Below are positions 11,609-22,246 of a DNA stretch of 64,000 bases, piece by piece; position 1 is the first letter of the stretch; each line of letters opens with the position of its first letter. The notes below the pieces were generated by a model. That model was not told the DNA's origin. It was given only the letters and a program-made list of their open reading frames with translations, and did no database searches. The position numbers and the translations under genes were made by a program. This DNA comes from Lolium rigidum (lineage: Eukaryota; Streptophyta; Magnoliopsida; Poales; Poaceae), in NCBI RefSeq assembly GCF_022539505.1, contig NC_061508.1:346159484-346223483 (forward strand), in the 5' to 3' direction.

Positions 11609-11875
11609 GCATGAACGGTAGTACCGGTGCTGAGAGCGGTAGTACCGCTACCGCCTTCAGCACCAGGTACACATCAGCTGGAACCGCTGCGACAGTAATA
11701 CCAGTTCTTCCGCAGAACCGGTACTACCGCCTGGGGTACCGCTGGCGATACCGGCCATATGGCCAGAAGCCCTTGGAACCTATGCGGTACTTGTGCGGTA
11801 CCTATAGCGGAAGTACCGCTTGAGTGACTCGCGGTAGTACCGGTTGAGGTACCGGTCAAGTACCGCATCTATATT
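11609..11875. repeat. Cluster of CGGTAGTACCG palindromes in the Copia LTR (left part)
   Basis: The 11-base palindrome CGGTAGTACCG and shorter GGTACCG variants recur here, and again at 18936-19105 on the other side of the nested element. This shows that the two pieces belong to the same LTR. Confidence 0.75.
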
Positions 11876-11893
11876 CCAAATTACGGTAGTTCC

Positions 11894-13030
11894 TGTTGAC
11901 TGCCAAAACCCACCGGCGGGCAGCGGCCTTGTCAACACCGTAGAGCCGGGAAGAGCCTAGAGCTGCGGCTGGCTGAGACCCCTCCGAGCGACGGCCCGCA
12001 ATGCTCTTCTGGTCACACGCGGCGATGCGAAGTGCAAGGGCGTGCCACCGACCTATACCGGTCGGGAAGGTGATGGGGATGCCTCGCTTAGTTTCCTGCA
12101 GGGCATACATGTAAACATTAAATACGAGCCTCGATCGGCTCTCAGGTTATCCTACCCATGATTCGTACGGGGTGCACGAATACTTGGTGGTCCTGCTTGA
12201 TCAAGATGAAGCTAATGAGATCTACGACGATTTAGGGTTTTCACCGCATAATCGGATCATCCTACTCCAGGTTGGGCCTCGCGGCCACGCACGGTGCTCG
12301 TAAGCCGATCCTAAACAAGGCCTAAAAACCAACATGAAGTTGATCCTCGGAACATCCCGTTTAGGACTTGTGAACGCCACCCTACGTGCCACTGGATCCT
12401 CCCCCCCTTTGTAAGGCCTAACTATAGCAGATATTAAACTAATCCTTGTAGAACAAGGAGCAATCGTAACGGATCAGATCTACTAAATAATGATCAAGCG
12501 GGGTGCCGCCCCACACCTGAGATAGGCGTGAGGGCGGCTAGATATGCAAGGGTTGCACTACGTAAGCATGCTTAAACGAAGAACAATGCTAACCCTAACA
12601 CATCTAATGATAACTACGTTGCTCGCCATCAAAAGCGCTTCGAGTACGAGCAACGCATGAACAACGTGGGGCTTGTGCTGCCTAGATCGCAAGATGCGAT
12701 CTAGGCGAGCATGTCGCTACGATAGAAACCCTCGAGACGAAGGAGTTGGCGATGCGCCGAGATTGGTTTGTTTTGGGGTTGAACGTGAGTTGTTGTTTAT
12801 TCCATAAACCCTAGGTACATATTTATAGTCCGGGGGACTTTCTAACGTGGGAATATCCCATCGTGCACGATACAAACTCTAACCCTTATCTAAGATAATA
12901 AACTACTAAATAAAGATACACGGGCAATTCAGCCCAAACCCTTCGTGCCGAGGCCGCTTCGGAAATCTTCCACATGTAATCTTCCAAGCCCGGCCCACCT
13001 CTCGGATTTGTCTAAAATCTGGTGATAACA
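11894..13030 (-). repeat. LTR (left copy), 1137 bp
   Basis: Nearly identical to 17769-18925. It lacks a 25-base hairpin segment present in the other copy, which would fall after 12148 or so. Confidence 0.88.
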
Positions 13031-13315
13031 CATGCCCCCCTGGTTTTGGAAATAACATTTCCAAAATCATTATGCTTTCCCTTCGAAGGGTCATGTCGTG
13101 GCGAGAGCGAGCCGTTACGACATCCGTCATCATTATGCCCTGTCTTCTCGGTTTCTCTAGAAATTCGACAGCTTTGGCATCGATCCCTTGGAAGCTGTAA
13201 TGGCATTAAACCTTCACCAGATTTCTCATTATTTAACCGTGCCGACTGGTTAGCTCTCTTTATCCTCTACTCCATCCCAGCTATCGGCACCAAAAAACCC
13301 TCTCCTCCTGTAGCG

Positions 13316-13739
13316 ATGTCTTCCTCTTCCTCTTCCTTCTCAAAACTCTTCCCCCAATCTTCGCCGAAGAAGAAGAACGAGGACAGACCTCCACCCCGCG
13401 GTGAATCCCTTCTCCTCCGACAAGGAGGAGAAAGAAGGAGAAGCAGCGAAGGCCAAGGCCTCCCCCTCCGCCAAGCTCCCGCCGAAGAAGCGCCCCGCAT
13501 GTGGGCGGACAGCGAGGACGAAGATGATGACGAAGAGGAAGAGGAGGAGGATGACTCCTCCTCCTCCATCGGGTATCCGCCGACCAAGCGCTTCCGCTCC
13601 CGGGCGGACAGCGAAGGATGATGATGATGACGAGGAGGAAGAAGCTCCGGCCAAGGGCTGGGGCAGCAGCGACGAGGAGCTCCCTGGGAGCAGCGCCGAC
13701 GACGTCGCCGGCGGCGATGACGAGGACAGCGGCGACTAG
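13316..13739 (+). pseudogene. Antisense acidic, nuclear-type ORF near the LTR
   Basis: On the strand opposite to gag, an ATG at 13316 opens a Ser-rich start, followed by Lys/Glu-rich and Asp/Glu-rich segments with PPTKRFRSRAD and GWGSSDEELPG. The natural-looking reading alternates between two frames (shifts near 13400, 13498 and 13612), so the present copy looks frameshifted. A TAG at 13737-13739 is followed by a 3'-UTR-like stretch. Antisense ORFs close to the 3' LTR are known in some plant Ty3 elements. A captured host fragment is the alternative. Confidence 0.4.
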
Positions 13740-13759
13740 TAGTATAGGACTAGTAGTAG

Positions 13760-15180
13760 CAGTGCACTAGGCACCAGATCCCTCTTTTGAGAGCCATCGG
13801 CTCTTTCTTGTAAAGCCGCTCCTTGGAATTAATGAAATTGTTCTTTCCATTCATCCTTTAATCGCTCCAATTTCATTCCTTCCGTTTGTCATGCTAAGAC
13901 CGATAGTAACGCGTCGGACTTCTTTCCTTTTGAACGCCGAGGAAACCGGATTCTAATTAGCTCGTAGGCTAAGAGCTTCTCAATTTAGGCTGCGATTAGA
14001 TATCTGACCAAAATTCTTCGCAATTCCTTAGCCGACAACAACTTCATCGGCTATTTTGAGAATCCAGTCCCTTTCCTTTTCTTGCAGCAACAGCACAGTC
14101 CAAGCCCTGTACTAGACGACGGCTTTTCCTTCCCAGTTCCTCCACGAGACGATCATGATGCGGCCGCAGCCGAGGTGACTCTAATCGGCTCTTAAAAACG
14201 AGGCATCTTCCGGGCTTGTTGCCCCCGAGTCTTAGCCGAGGCAAAACAGAGCTGTATGGACCTGGGCTCGATCATGTCTGAGGGAGCTTCTTATGCCGAG
14301 CTAGCCGATTTGAACATAAATCGGCTTCCCAAAGCAGAGAGCCTTCAAGGCGAGCTGCCCCCCGAGTTTCTTCAGTTCCTGCCGGCCAGATAGGCTCCTT
14401 TCCTTTGGTGGACCTGATGCAATCCATCCTTGACCTGATCCGCACGCCCATGCTGCTCCTGACATTGTTCTTGAAGAGAGGATCCTTTTGTGCTCCATTG
14501 ACCCTCTGATCGTAACAGTTACTCCTCTTGAGTCGATGGCCATGCATCGGCTTTCATATCCTTAAGTCGATGCCTGCTGCATCGGCTGTGCTCGAAAAAT
14601 TTCGAATTTTCACTTTTTTTTTTTTTACGGCCGACCTGTGCATCGGCCCCCATATTCCAATACCCATCACCAGAAGATGAGATGCTTCCGTTGCATATCC
14701 TCGTATTTTATCTACACAGGTGCCCCCGAGCCGATTCTGTCAAGAGAATTGATGGCATCGGCTCTGTTGGATAACATGTTGAACCCAGGCAGAATGGTGG
14801 GTGAGGATAATTTTGGCCGATTGCTGGAATCGGCCTCCACGTTGCTTGCTCGTTGAAGGTTTTGTAAGTTCCCTTCATAAATTTTTTGGGGCCGATCACA
14901 AGGATCAGCCTCTCCTGGTTTGCTCATTGGTTTGATCTTGCTACTTGGTCAGGCTGGATAAAACCAACCCAACCTCTGACTTGATGCGCTTGCTGTCGTC
15001 CACCTTGAGTGCTCCGTAGAGTCGTGGAGCGCTAAGCTCTGTCGGCAAGGCGAGTACCATGTTTGTGCCAGCCGATGTCTCATCATCGGCTTTCCTCTGT
15101 TTGGGCGCCACTCCATTTTCCGTGGACGACCCTCTTCATCCGGGGTTCGGCCGAACCTTTGCAGCCGGATCAGGCCGTGC
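13760..15180. other. Non-coding part of the LTR retrotransposon rich in GCCGAT/ATCGGC
   Basis: No coding sequence is convincing here. The hexamer GCCGAT or its complement occurs repeatedly, often as facing pairs such as AGCCGATGTCTCATCATCGG at 15069-15088. Confidence 0.5.
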
Positions 15181-15185
15181 CTTCC

Positions 15186-17200
15186 TTAGCGTATGCAGGT
15201 ACAACCTTTCGGCTTCCTCCGGGCCGCGCAATCGGCTGAACCCTGCGCTTTTGGGAACGGCTGAGTCCGTCGGGGCACCACCTTGGCCGGTGGTACTGTC
15301 TTCTTCCACTTCTCCCTCGTCTTCGAATCCTCAAGATCTGCCCAACGAGGTGACTCAGCGCGTTTGCTTTGTGGCGGGAGAGGCCCTAGGCGCTCGAACA
15401 CGGACACGTTGGCTGCCTCCTTCTTTTTATTGTTGCATTGCGGGCAATTGCCGATTGTGGGCAATCGGCTCATTCCTGAATCCCAGCAGTGTCTGAAGAA
15501 AGGGCAGTCCCAGTGTCTGGCGTTGTCATCTTGCTCCCTTGATGCTCTCGTGGCACAGCGCTCGTGTTCCTCCTCATCGCGATCCTCCCGACGATATCTT
15601 CTGGCCTCTCTAGCCAGACGATCTCCTCTATCACAATTGGGCCGTCGGCGTTGGTCATACTGACTCACATATTTGTTGAGGAGGTGATCAGAGAGGGGTC
15701 GCTGATATCTTACATTCTTCACCTCTCCCTCTGTGACATAGCGCTTGCCATCATGACGGAGCCGATCGCGTGGAGCGGCCTCCTCTGTATCCTTGCTATG
15801 AGAGCAGCTGCCCTCATCTCCATCTTTGCCAGAGTGGTTTCCAGGTCCTACCATGTTGATGCTGAACGAGGGACCCGGCTGGCAACCTTCAGGGTAGGTG
15901 ATTTCTACCATGTTAACGGCGGGGAAGGGTTGGGTGTCGACCTTCATGGCGTACTGGTTGAAAATTAGCCGCCCCTTCTCTATCGCCGCTTGGATGTGCT
16001 GACGCCACACCCGGCGGTCGTTGGTGGCATGGGAAAGCGGGTTGTGGAATTTGCAGTACGGCTTTCCGTTTAGCTCCTTCGCCGTGGGGAACTTGAGACC
16101 TTCGGGAATCGTCAAGCTGTTTCTCCTTGAGCGGGAGGTCGAAGATTTGTTCGGTCTTGGTCACGTCAAAATCAAATCCCCTGGGCGGCCCTGGTGGCTT
16201 TACCCATTTGCGGGCCACGGGGGTTCCTCCCCGAGTCCACTCGGCCACTTGCTATTTCTTGGTCTCCGCGGGCACTTCATCTTCCTCTGTATCGACCATA
16301 ACTACGCACGCTTGAACTTGTCTTGGTACGAGGTCGGGGTGGCGCTGTTCATATGCTGATAGTTTCCGAACCATGTGCGCCAGCGAGGGATAATCTGCTT
16401 GGGAGGCCATGTCCTTGAGCTGTGTTGCAAGGCCTGCTACTGCCAACTCGACTGCTTCCTTCTCAGTTATACGAACCGAATAACATCGGTTCCTAAGATT
16501 CCTGAAGCGCTGGATGTATTCTGTCACCGTTTCCCCGCGCTTCTGACGTAGTTGTGCTAGATCGGCAATGCCAGACTCGGAAGCTTCTGAATGGTATTGC
16601 ATATGGAACTGTTCTTCCAATTGCTTCCAAGACTGGATGGAGTTTGCTGGCAAAGAGGTGTACCATCCAAAAGCCGATCCGTGAGGGACTGTGAAAAGAG
16701 CCTCACGCGTAGCTGATCCGACACTGAAGCCGGTCCTAGTTGAGCCAAATATCGGCTGACGTGCTCGATGGAGCTGGAGCCATCTGATCCACTGAATTTG
16801 GAGAAGTCAGGGAGCCGATATTTAGGTGGCAGCGGGATCATCTCGTAATCGTCGGGGTACGGCTTGGAATAGCCGACTGCCCTTCTTTTCGGCATCATGC
16901 CGAACTGGTCTCTCAGTATGGTACTGATCTGATCCGTTGTGCTGGCCGTAGGAGTTGCACTCTGAAGATTCGCCGGGGTGGCGTACTTGGCCAGCCATGT
17001 TTGCTTTTCCAGCTACTGAGCCAGCTGCGGGAGCTGGGCTCGGGAGTTTCGTCGGTTTGGCGTATTTAGTTAGCCACGTACGCTTCTCAAGCTGCTGTCG
17101 CCGACGTTCCTCCTGTCTTCGCCGGAGTCCCCGATGTTGTGGCCTGGTTTGTGAGTGCCCCGTCACCACAATCCGGCACATACATGCACGCGTATCCTTG
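15186..17200 (-). pseudogene. Degraded gag of the LTR retrotransposon
   Basis: Read on the minus strand, the segment around 16250-16650 carries the core of a plant retrotransposon gag domain, with SWKQLEEQFHMQYH and RGETVTEYIQRFRNL. Further downstream, at about 15450-15520, a Cys/His cluster (CPFFRHCW ... CPQCNN) follows an Arg/Asp-rich stretch. The frame changes near 16660, a stop falls at about 16252, and the frame shifts again near 16115, so no intact polyprotein remains. Translation would end at about 15186. Confidence 0.7.
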
Positions 17201-17768
17201 AGGGATCTCCTTAGGCGCCTCCATTAAGAACTGGTAGTCACTAGGGTCGCCACCAATCCTGTAGACGAGGAATGCCGGTGTAGTCGGCACTTCGGCGAGT
17301 GCTGCCAACGCATATGGCAGCGGTGGACGGGGCCGGAGTGGCAACTCTCCTTGATGAGTCCCGAGAGCTGGTCCGACGGCGAGTACTGGTGGCTCATGAT
17401 CTCTGGATCACGCGCGAGCGACACGCTCCAACACGTTGACCAAGTTCTCGAGTGGCGGTGTAGCGAGTGAGCCACCGGGTAGTTGATCTCTGCCGCGGAC
17501 CACTGGTGCGTTCCTCCGACGGGGTAGAGAGGTCTATCCCATCGAGCGCACCTTGCGGTGAGAACCCCTTCCATCGATGCCATGGGAACGGGTTCTGCGA
17601 AAAGAGCCGATGAGGTCGGCTTCGAGGGTGGCCTTGATCTCGTTGTATTGCTTCTTGAGGTCGTCGAGGCGGATCCTCGTAGGTGAGCTGGCGTGCCGTC
17701 CGCCATCTCGGATGTAGATGGCGATGTGGTTGATGTAGACGATTGTCCCACCGGGCGTGCCGAGAATG

Positions 17769-18925
17769 TGTTGACTGCCAAAACCCACCGGCGGGCAGCG
17801 GCCTTGTCAACACCGTAGAGCCGGGAAGAGCCTAGAGCTGCGGCTGGCTGAGACCCCTCCGAGCGACGGCCCGCAATGCTCTTCGGTCACACGCGGCGAT
17901 GCGAAGTGCAAGGGCGTGCCACCGACCTATACCTGGTCGGGAAGGTGATGGGGATGCCTCGCTTGGTTTCTGCCAGGGCATACATGTAAACATTAAATAC
18001 GAGCCTCGATCGGCTCTCAGGTTATCCTGTGAATCGGCTCAAAGAGCCGATCCACCCATGATTCGTACGGGGTGCACGAATACTTGGTGGTCCTGCTTGA
18101 TCAGGATGAAGCTAATGAGATCTACGACGATTTAGGGTTTTCACCGCATAATCGGATCATCCTACTCCAGGTTGGGCCTCGCGGCCACGCACGGTGCTCG
18201 TAAGCCGATCCTAAACAAGGCCTAAAAACCAACATGAAGTTGATCCTCGGAACATCCCGTTTAGGACTTGCGAACGCCACCCTACGTGTCACTGGATCCT
18301 CCCCCCCTTTGTAAGGCCTAACTATAGCAGATATTAAACTAATCCTTGTAGAACAAGGAGCAATCGTAACGGATCAGATCTACTAAATAATGATCAAGCG
18401 GGGTGCCGCCCCCCACTGAGATAGGCGTGAGGGCGGCTAGATATGCAAGGGTTGCACTACGTAAGCATGCTTAAACGAAGAACAATGCTAACCCTAACAC
18501 ATCTAATGATAACTACGTTGCTCGCCATCAAAAGCGCTTCGGTACGAGCAACGCATGAACAACGTGGGGCTTGTGCTGCCTAGATCGCAAGATGCGATCT
18601 AGGCGACATGTCGCTACGATAGAAACCCTCGAGACGAAGGAGTTGGCGATGCGCCGAGATTGGTTTGTTTTGGGGTTGAACGTGAGTTGTTGTTTATTCC
18701 ATAAACCCTAGGTACATATTTATAGTCCAGGGGACTTTCTAACGTGGGAATATCCCATCGTGCACGATACAAACTCTAACCCTTATCTAAGATAATAAAC
18801 TACTAAATAAAGATACACGGGCAATTCAGCCCAAACCCTTCGTGCCAGGCCGCTTCAGAAATCTTCCACATGTAATCTTCCAAGCCCGGCCCACCTCTGG
18901 ATTTGTCTAAAATCTGGTGATAACA
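17769..18925 (-). repeat. LTR (right copy), 1157 bp
   Basis: This is the partner of 11894-13030. It contains an extra 25-base segment at about 18028-18052 with the hairpin ATCGGCTCAAAGAGCCGAT, absent from the left copy. Confidence 0.88.
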
Positions 18926-18935
18926 GTTCCCCACC

Positions 18936-19105
18936 TAGTACCGCTTGGGTACCGCAAGGTATCCAATATGCATTTTCTATATGTTGGTACCTCAAGCGGT
19001 ACTGGACCCGGTAGTACCGGTCGTGCGGGACTTACCCAATTTGTTGGGGCAACGGTCATACGGATGCGGTAGTACCGCTCGCCAGGGCGATAGTACCGGT
19101 CGTGC
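18936..19105. repeat. Cluster of CGGTAGTACCG palindromes in the Copia LTR (right part)
   Basis: Continuation of the motif cluster at 11609-11875 after the nested insertion, with CGGTAGTACCG at about 19010 and 19067. Confidence 0.7.
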
Positions 19106-19858
19106 AGGATCTGTGGAACGGTTGGATTTTAAATGACCCTATATATGAAGTGTCTTCTTCCCCAGCTCGTCCAAGCATCTCTTCACTCTCTCTCCTCCAT
19201 TGCTGCAGAGTTCAAAGCTTGAGGATCTCCCTCCCCATCCATCCAATCAAGCCCATACTTTGAGGAGTGGTGGAGGAGACCCCGATCTATCATCCCACCA
19301 AGAAAGATCGCGCCAATCCCACCGAATCCTTTGTGGATCTTGTAGTTAGGGTTCCTCTTGTGGAATCCCTTGGAGAAGCTCCAATGGAGACTAGCTTCGG
19401 TTGTGCTAGTCCCATAGGATGTTTGGAGCCTCCGATGTTGTGGAGCTCGCCCCAACCTTGTGTGAAGGAATATATAGCCGCCTCGACCGGCCTTGTTAGT
19501 GGAGAAAAGGGAACTCCTTTGTGGGGTTTCCATGAAGAAGGTGAAGCCTTCGTGGTTGTTGGACTTTCGTGGTCCACACCTCCTCAACGCAGACGTACTC
19601 CCTTTTATGGGAGGAACTGCGGTGAAACAAATCGCCTCGTCTCCGCTTTCGCCTGGTTGCCTCCTTCACTCATACTTGCTCATTTACTTGCTTTACTACT
19701 TTCTTTGTTTGCCTTGTTGCATTGCATCATTGTAGGGTCACCTTTCCTATCAATGTCACCACCTTTACTTCCGCATTGCCTAAAACTGAAAAAGAACTAA
19801 AAATTGGTATAGCGACCATTCACCCCCCCCCCTCTAGTCGCGGTACGGTACATTCAAT

Positions 19859-19870
19859 TGGTATCAGAGC
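19859..19870 (+). other. Primer-binding site of the Copia element
   Basis: TGGTATCAGAGC is complementary to the 3' end of plant initiator tRNA-Met. It follows the LTR end (..GGTACA) after a short spacer. Confidence 0.8.
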
Positions 19871-19904
19871 AAGGTTCTCTTGCTCGGGCTTTACCGCCTA
19901 AGAG

Positions 19905-20480
19905 ATGTCCGACGAAAAGGGTCCCGGGGATGTTTCCCTTCCCGTGGAGCAAGCACCTCCACCACCACCAATAGCCAACACTACAGCTACGTTGGATGAC
20001 CTCAAGAATTTGGAGTCATCCATCCTTTGCCAAATGAAAGCTATGATGGAGGAGTTGCTTGCCCCAAAACCAAACCCCATTGTTGAACCTAAGGTGGGTA
20101 CCGAGGCCTCCACGCCCCAAGATAATCCTTACCCTCTCTTGAACTTTGTCCCCGAAAAGGATAAAGCTAGAGTAGAGGAGAATCGTGGGGACTTCGGTAC
20201 CTCATCGTCAAAAGGGAAGGATGAACCAAAAGGTGAGGAACATTTAGGGGATAATCATGCGGTGCCACCAAGTAATTATGCCGTAAATGTTCCAACCACA
20301 TATAGTCTCACAAGGCCCACCACCCTTACTTGACTCAACAAGTTTTGAGAATTGGCGGTTCTTAATGCATTCCCATGTGCGCAGCTCTTCTACGGAACTT
20401 TGGCGCATCATTGAGGAAGATTTCAAGCCACATGATCCACACAATCTCTCAAGGAGGGAGGTGACTGATGACCAGCTCCA
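19905..20480 (+). pseudogene. Truncated, frameshifted Copia gag
   Basis: The frame opens at an ATG 35 bases after the primer-binding site and runs for about 130 residues of a charged N-terminal region. The frame then shifts near 20285. The next segment has the Copia gag hallmark STSFENWRFLMHSHV and then LSRREV. Homology ends near 20480, where unrelated sequence begins. Confidence 0.65.
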
Positions 20481-21357
20481 TCGTTGCCAAATAGTGGTTG
20501 GTCGTCAATGGAGTAGCCCTCATGAACCTCATCGTATTGATTGCCATCATATTGAGTGTAGTCGTCGTCTTCCTCGTCGGCGCATCCATTGATCATGTCT
20601 TGTATGATGGCCTCGCCATTCATGTCCACATATTCCTACACGCATAGTGGCCATAACAACACGCCGGCAGGACCAAGTAGCAATGCAAAACAATTACAAG
20701 AAATGGGCAAGATCTTTACGGCCTTGGATGGCGAGAGGGATAACCACTACATGGCCGAACGCCACGTTCAGTGCCTCCTGCTTCATCATCATGACGGCCT
20801 GCTGGGCGGCTTTCTGAGCCAGCAGCTCACCGTTGAAGTGCCGACACTAGGCGATGATGCGGTCGTTCGCCTTGAGCCGCTCTTCTTCCAGCTTGGCGAC
20901 GGCCGCTCGAGTTTTGGCGGCTTCTATTCGGCCTATGCGCTTGTCAGACTCTACCCGGCGCTCCTCCGCCGTCGTATCCTTGGCGGCCTTCTTCGGCTTC
21001 ACCCGCTTCTTCCCGGCGGTGACCGTGGCAGGCGTGGTGGTGGTCGTGGCAGGGCGTGGTGGCGAAATCCCTCGCTTCCGTTGGCTTTCCTGTGGGCCGA
21101 ATTTCTGTGGAATGGTTTCTGGAGGGAATGTGTGCGCTACTAGCGGGAGGGACACTGGTCTTCTAGGGAGGACAAGGGAGGGCGCCAGAATTGTTCGGTC
21201 CGATGCATCAACGTTCCAAATTTGGGGAGCGGATAGATTGGTCCGCGCGAGTCGGTCCGTTTGCATAGCCCTGCTGAAACGTGCGCGGCCTATCTACCTA
21301 TCCGCGCGGACCGTTTTGACAATCTAGTACAATTTAGGTTGACCCGCTGGAGATGCC
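20481..21357 (-). mobile_element. Fragment of a Harbinger-like DNA element
   Basis: Read from the right, the sequence starts GGCATCTCCAGCGGGTCAACC at about 21352 and is flanked outside by TAA, matching the Harbinger ends elsewhere in the window. The other terminus is missing. Two minus-strand coding pieces are present: an acidic one (20423-20629) and a Lys/Glu-rich helical one (20847-21266, including KKRVKPKKAAKDTTAEERR). They resemble accessory proteins of such elements. Confidence 0.5.
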
Positions 21358-22246
21358 TAAAACCGTCGCCGCCGGCGGTCTTGATATTTTATAGACTCCT
21401 AGGCGCGCCCAGAAATAGGGTCGTTGTTTGCCCTGCCGTTCCTCTCTCAACAAAAATTTGTGTGAAAGTGTGACTGCTGTGGCACACAACAGAGGAAATA
21501 TGCTCGTTGTGTAAAACATTGTGCAATACAATGCAAGAGATAAATTTAGAGTAATTTTGTAAGTTACACAGTTCAATATCTTCCAGCAAGAGAAAGTAAA
21601 CAACACAATTTCCATATGGAACGGATAAATTATATAGAAATTCTTGCAAATCAAATAAGCCCCAAGATTAGAGAGTGAAGGGAAACCAAAATGGGTGGGA
21701 AATCGTCAAAAGAAAAATAACTGGTGGGAACGAGGCATAATCGTTGAGCTTAATTTCCCCATCGCCCTCGCGTATATCAAGTGGCCAGCAGAACGCACTG
21801 TGAAGATCACGAAACATATAGCATGCACTGACAGAAAAAGAAAGGAACTAACTGAAATACGTGATGCGATCATTTCCTCTTACCACTCTACAATTGATTG
21901 ATTCAGCTTCCATGACAAAGCAAGTCAGCAGTTCGTGTTTATTCAATCTAACAGAGAAATGAGAAAAGAGGTAAGCCTACAACTCTGCTATGTACCTAAC
22001 GACGACAGAAGAAGCATGGCATGAGGGGAGCATCTGAACTTCTGCAAATTGTGTGGAAGCCCAGAGACACCCCTCCACCCCTCTGACAAGTGGGAGCCAC
22101 GTGGGAAAAAGAAAGGAGAGGCAAAACTACCATCATCAATTTTGCAATGGCAACAAGTAATCTATCCAATCAGCCAACCAGCATTGAGAGCCAGCATTCT
22201 TCTACTTCCTAGCACGTAGCTCTTCAGTAATATGTACCTTCAGCTT
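21358..22246. other. Intergenic, downstream of the ubiquitin protease gene
   Basis: No gene seen. The part nearest 22247 should contain the 3' UTR and polyadenylation region of the minus-strand protease gene. Confidence 0.4.

Larger units (their letters stand above)
11894..18925 (-). mobile_element. Complete non-autonomous LTR retrotransposon, 7.0 kb
   Basis: Direct LTRs (11894-13030 and 17769-18925) start TGTTGACTGCC and end GGTGATAACA. The element is bounded by the 5-bp duplication GTTCC (11889-11893 and 18926-18930). Gag-like coding sequence is on the minus strand, so the LTR at 17769-18925 is the functional 5' LTR. A polypurine run (CCAGGGGGGCATG on the minus strand) abuts the other LTR. 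No protease, reverse transcriptase or integrase domain is seen. A TATA-like ACTATAAATA sits in each LTR (about 12820 and 18718, minus strand). Confidence 0.88.
11391..20480 (+). mobile_element. Truncated Copia-type LTR retrotransposon carrying a nested element
   Basis: A single LTR runs from about 11391 to 19852 and is split by another retrotransposon at 11894-18925. It contains a TATATAT box at about 19141. A primer-binding site for initiator tRNA-Met (TGGTATCAGAGC) lies at 19859-19870, and a gag start follows at 19905. Homology to Copia gag stops near 20480, where Harbinger-like DNA begins. No pol or second LTR is in the window, so the left border is approximate. Confidence 0.65.

Noticed and set aside
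19267..19800. 177-residue plus-strand ORF
   Set aside because: Lies inside the Copia LTR just upstream of the primer-binding site; LTRs do not normally encode protein and no domain is seen.
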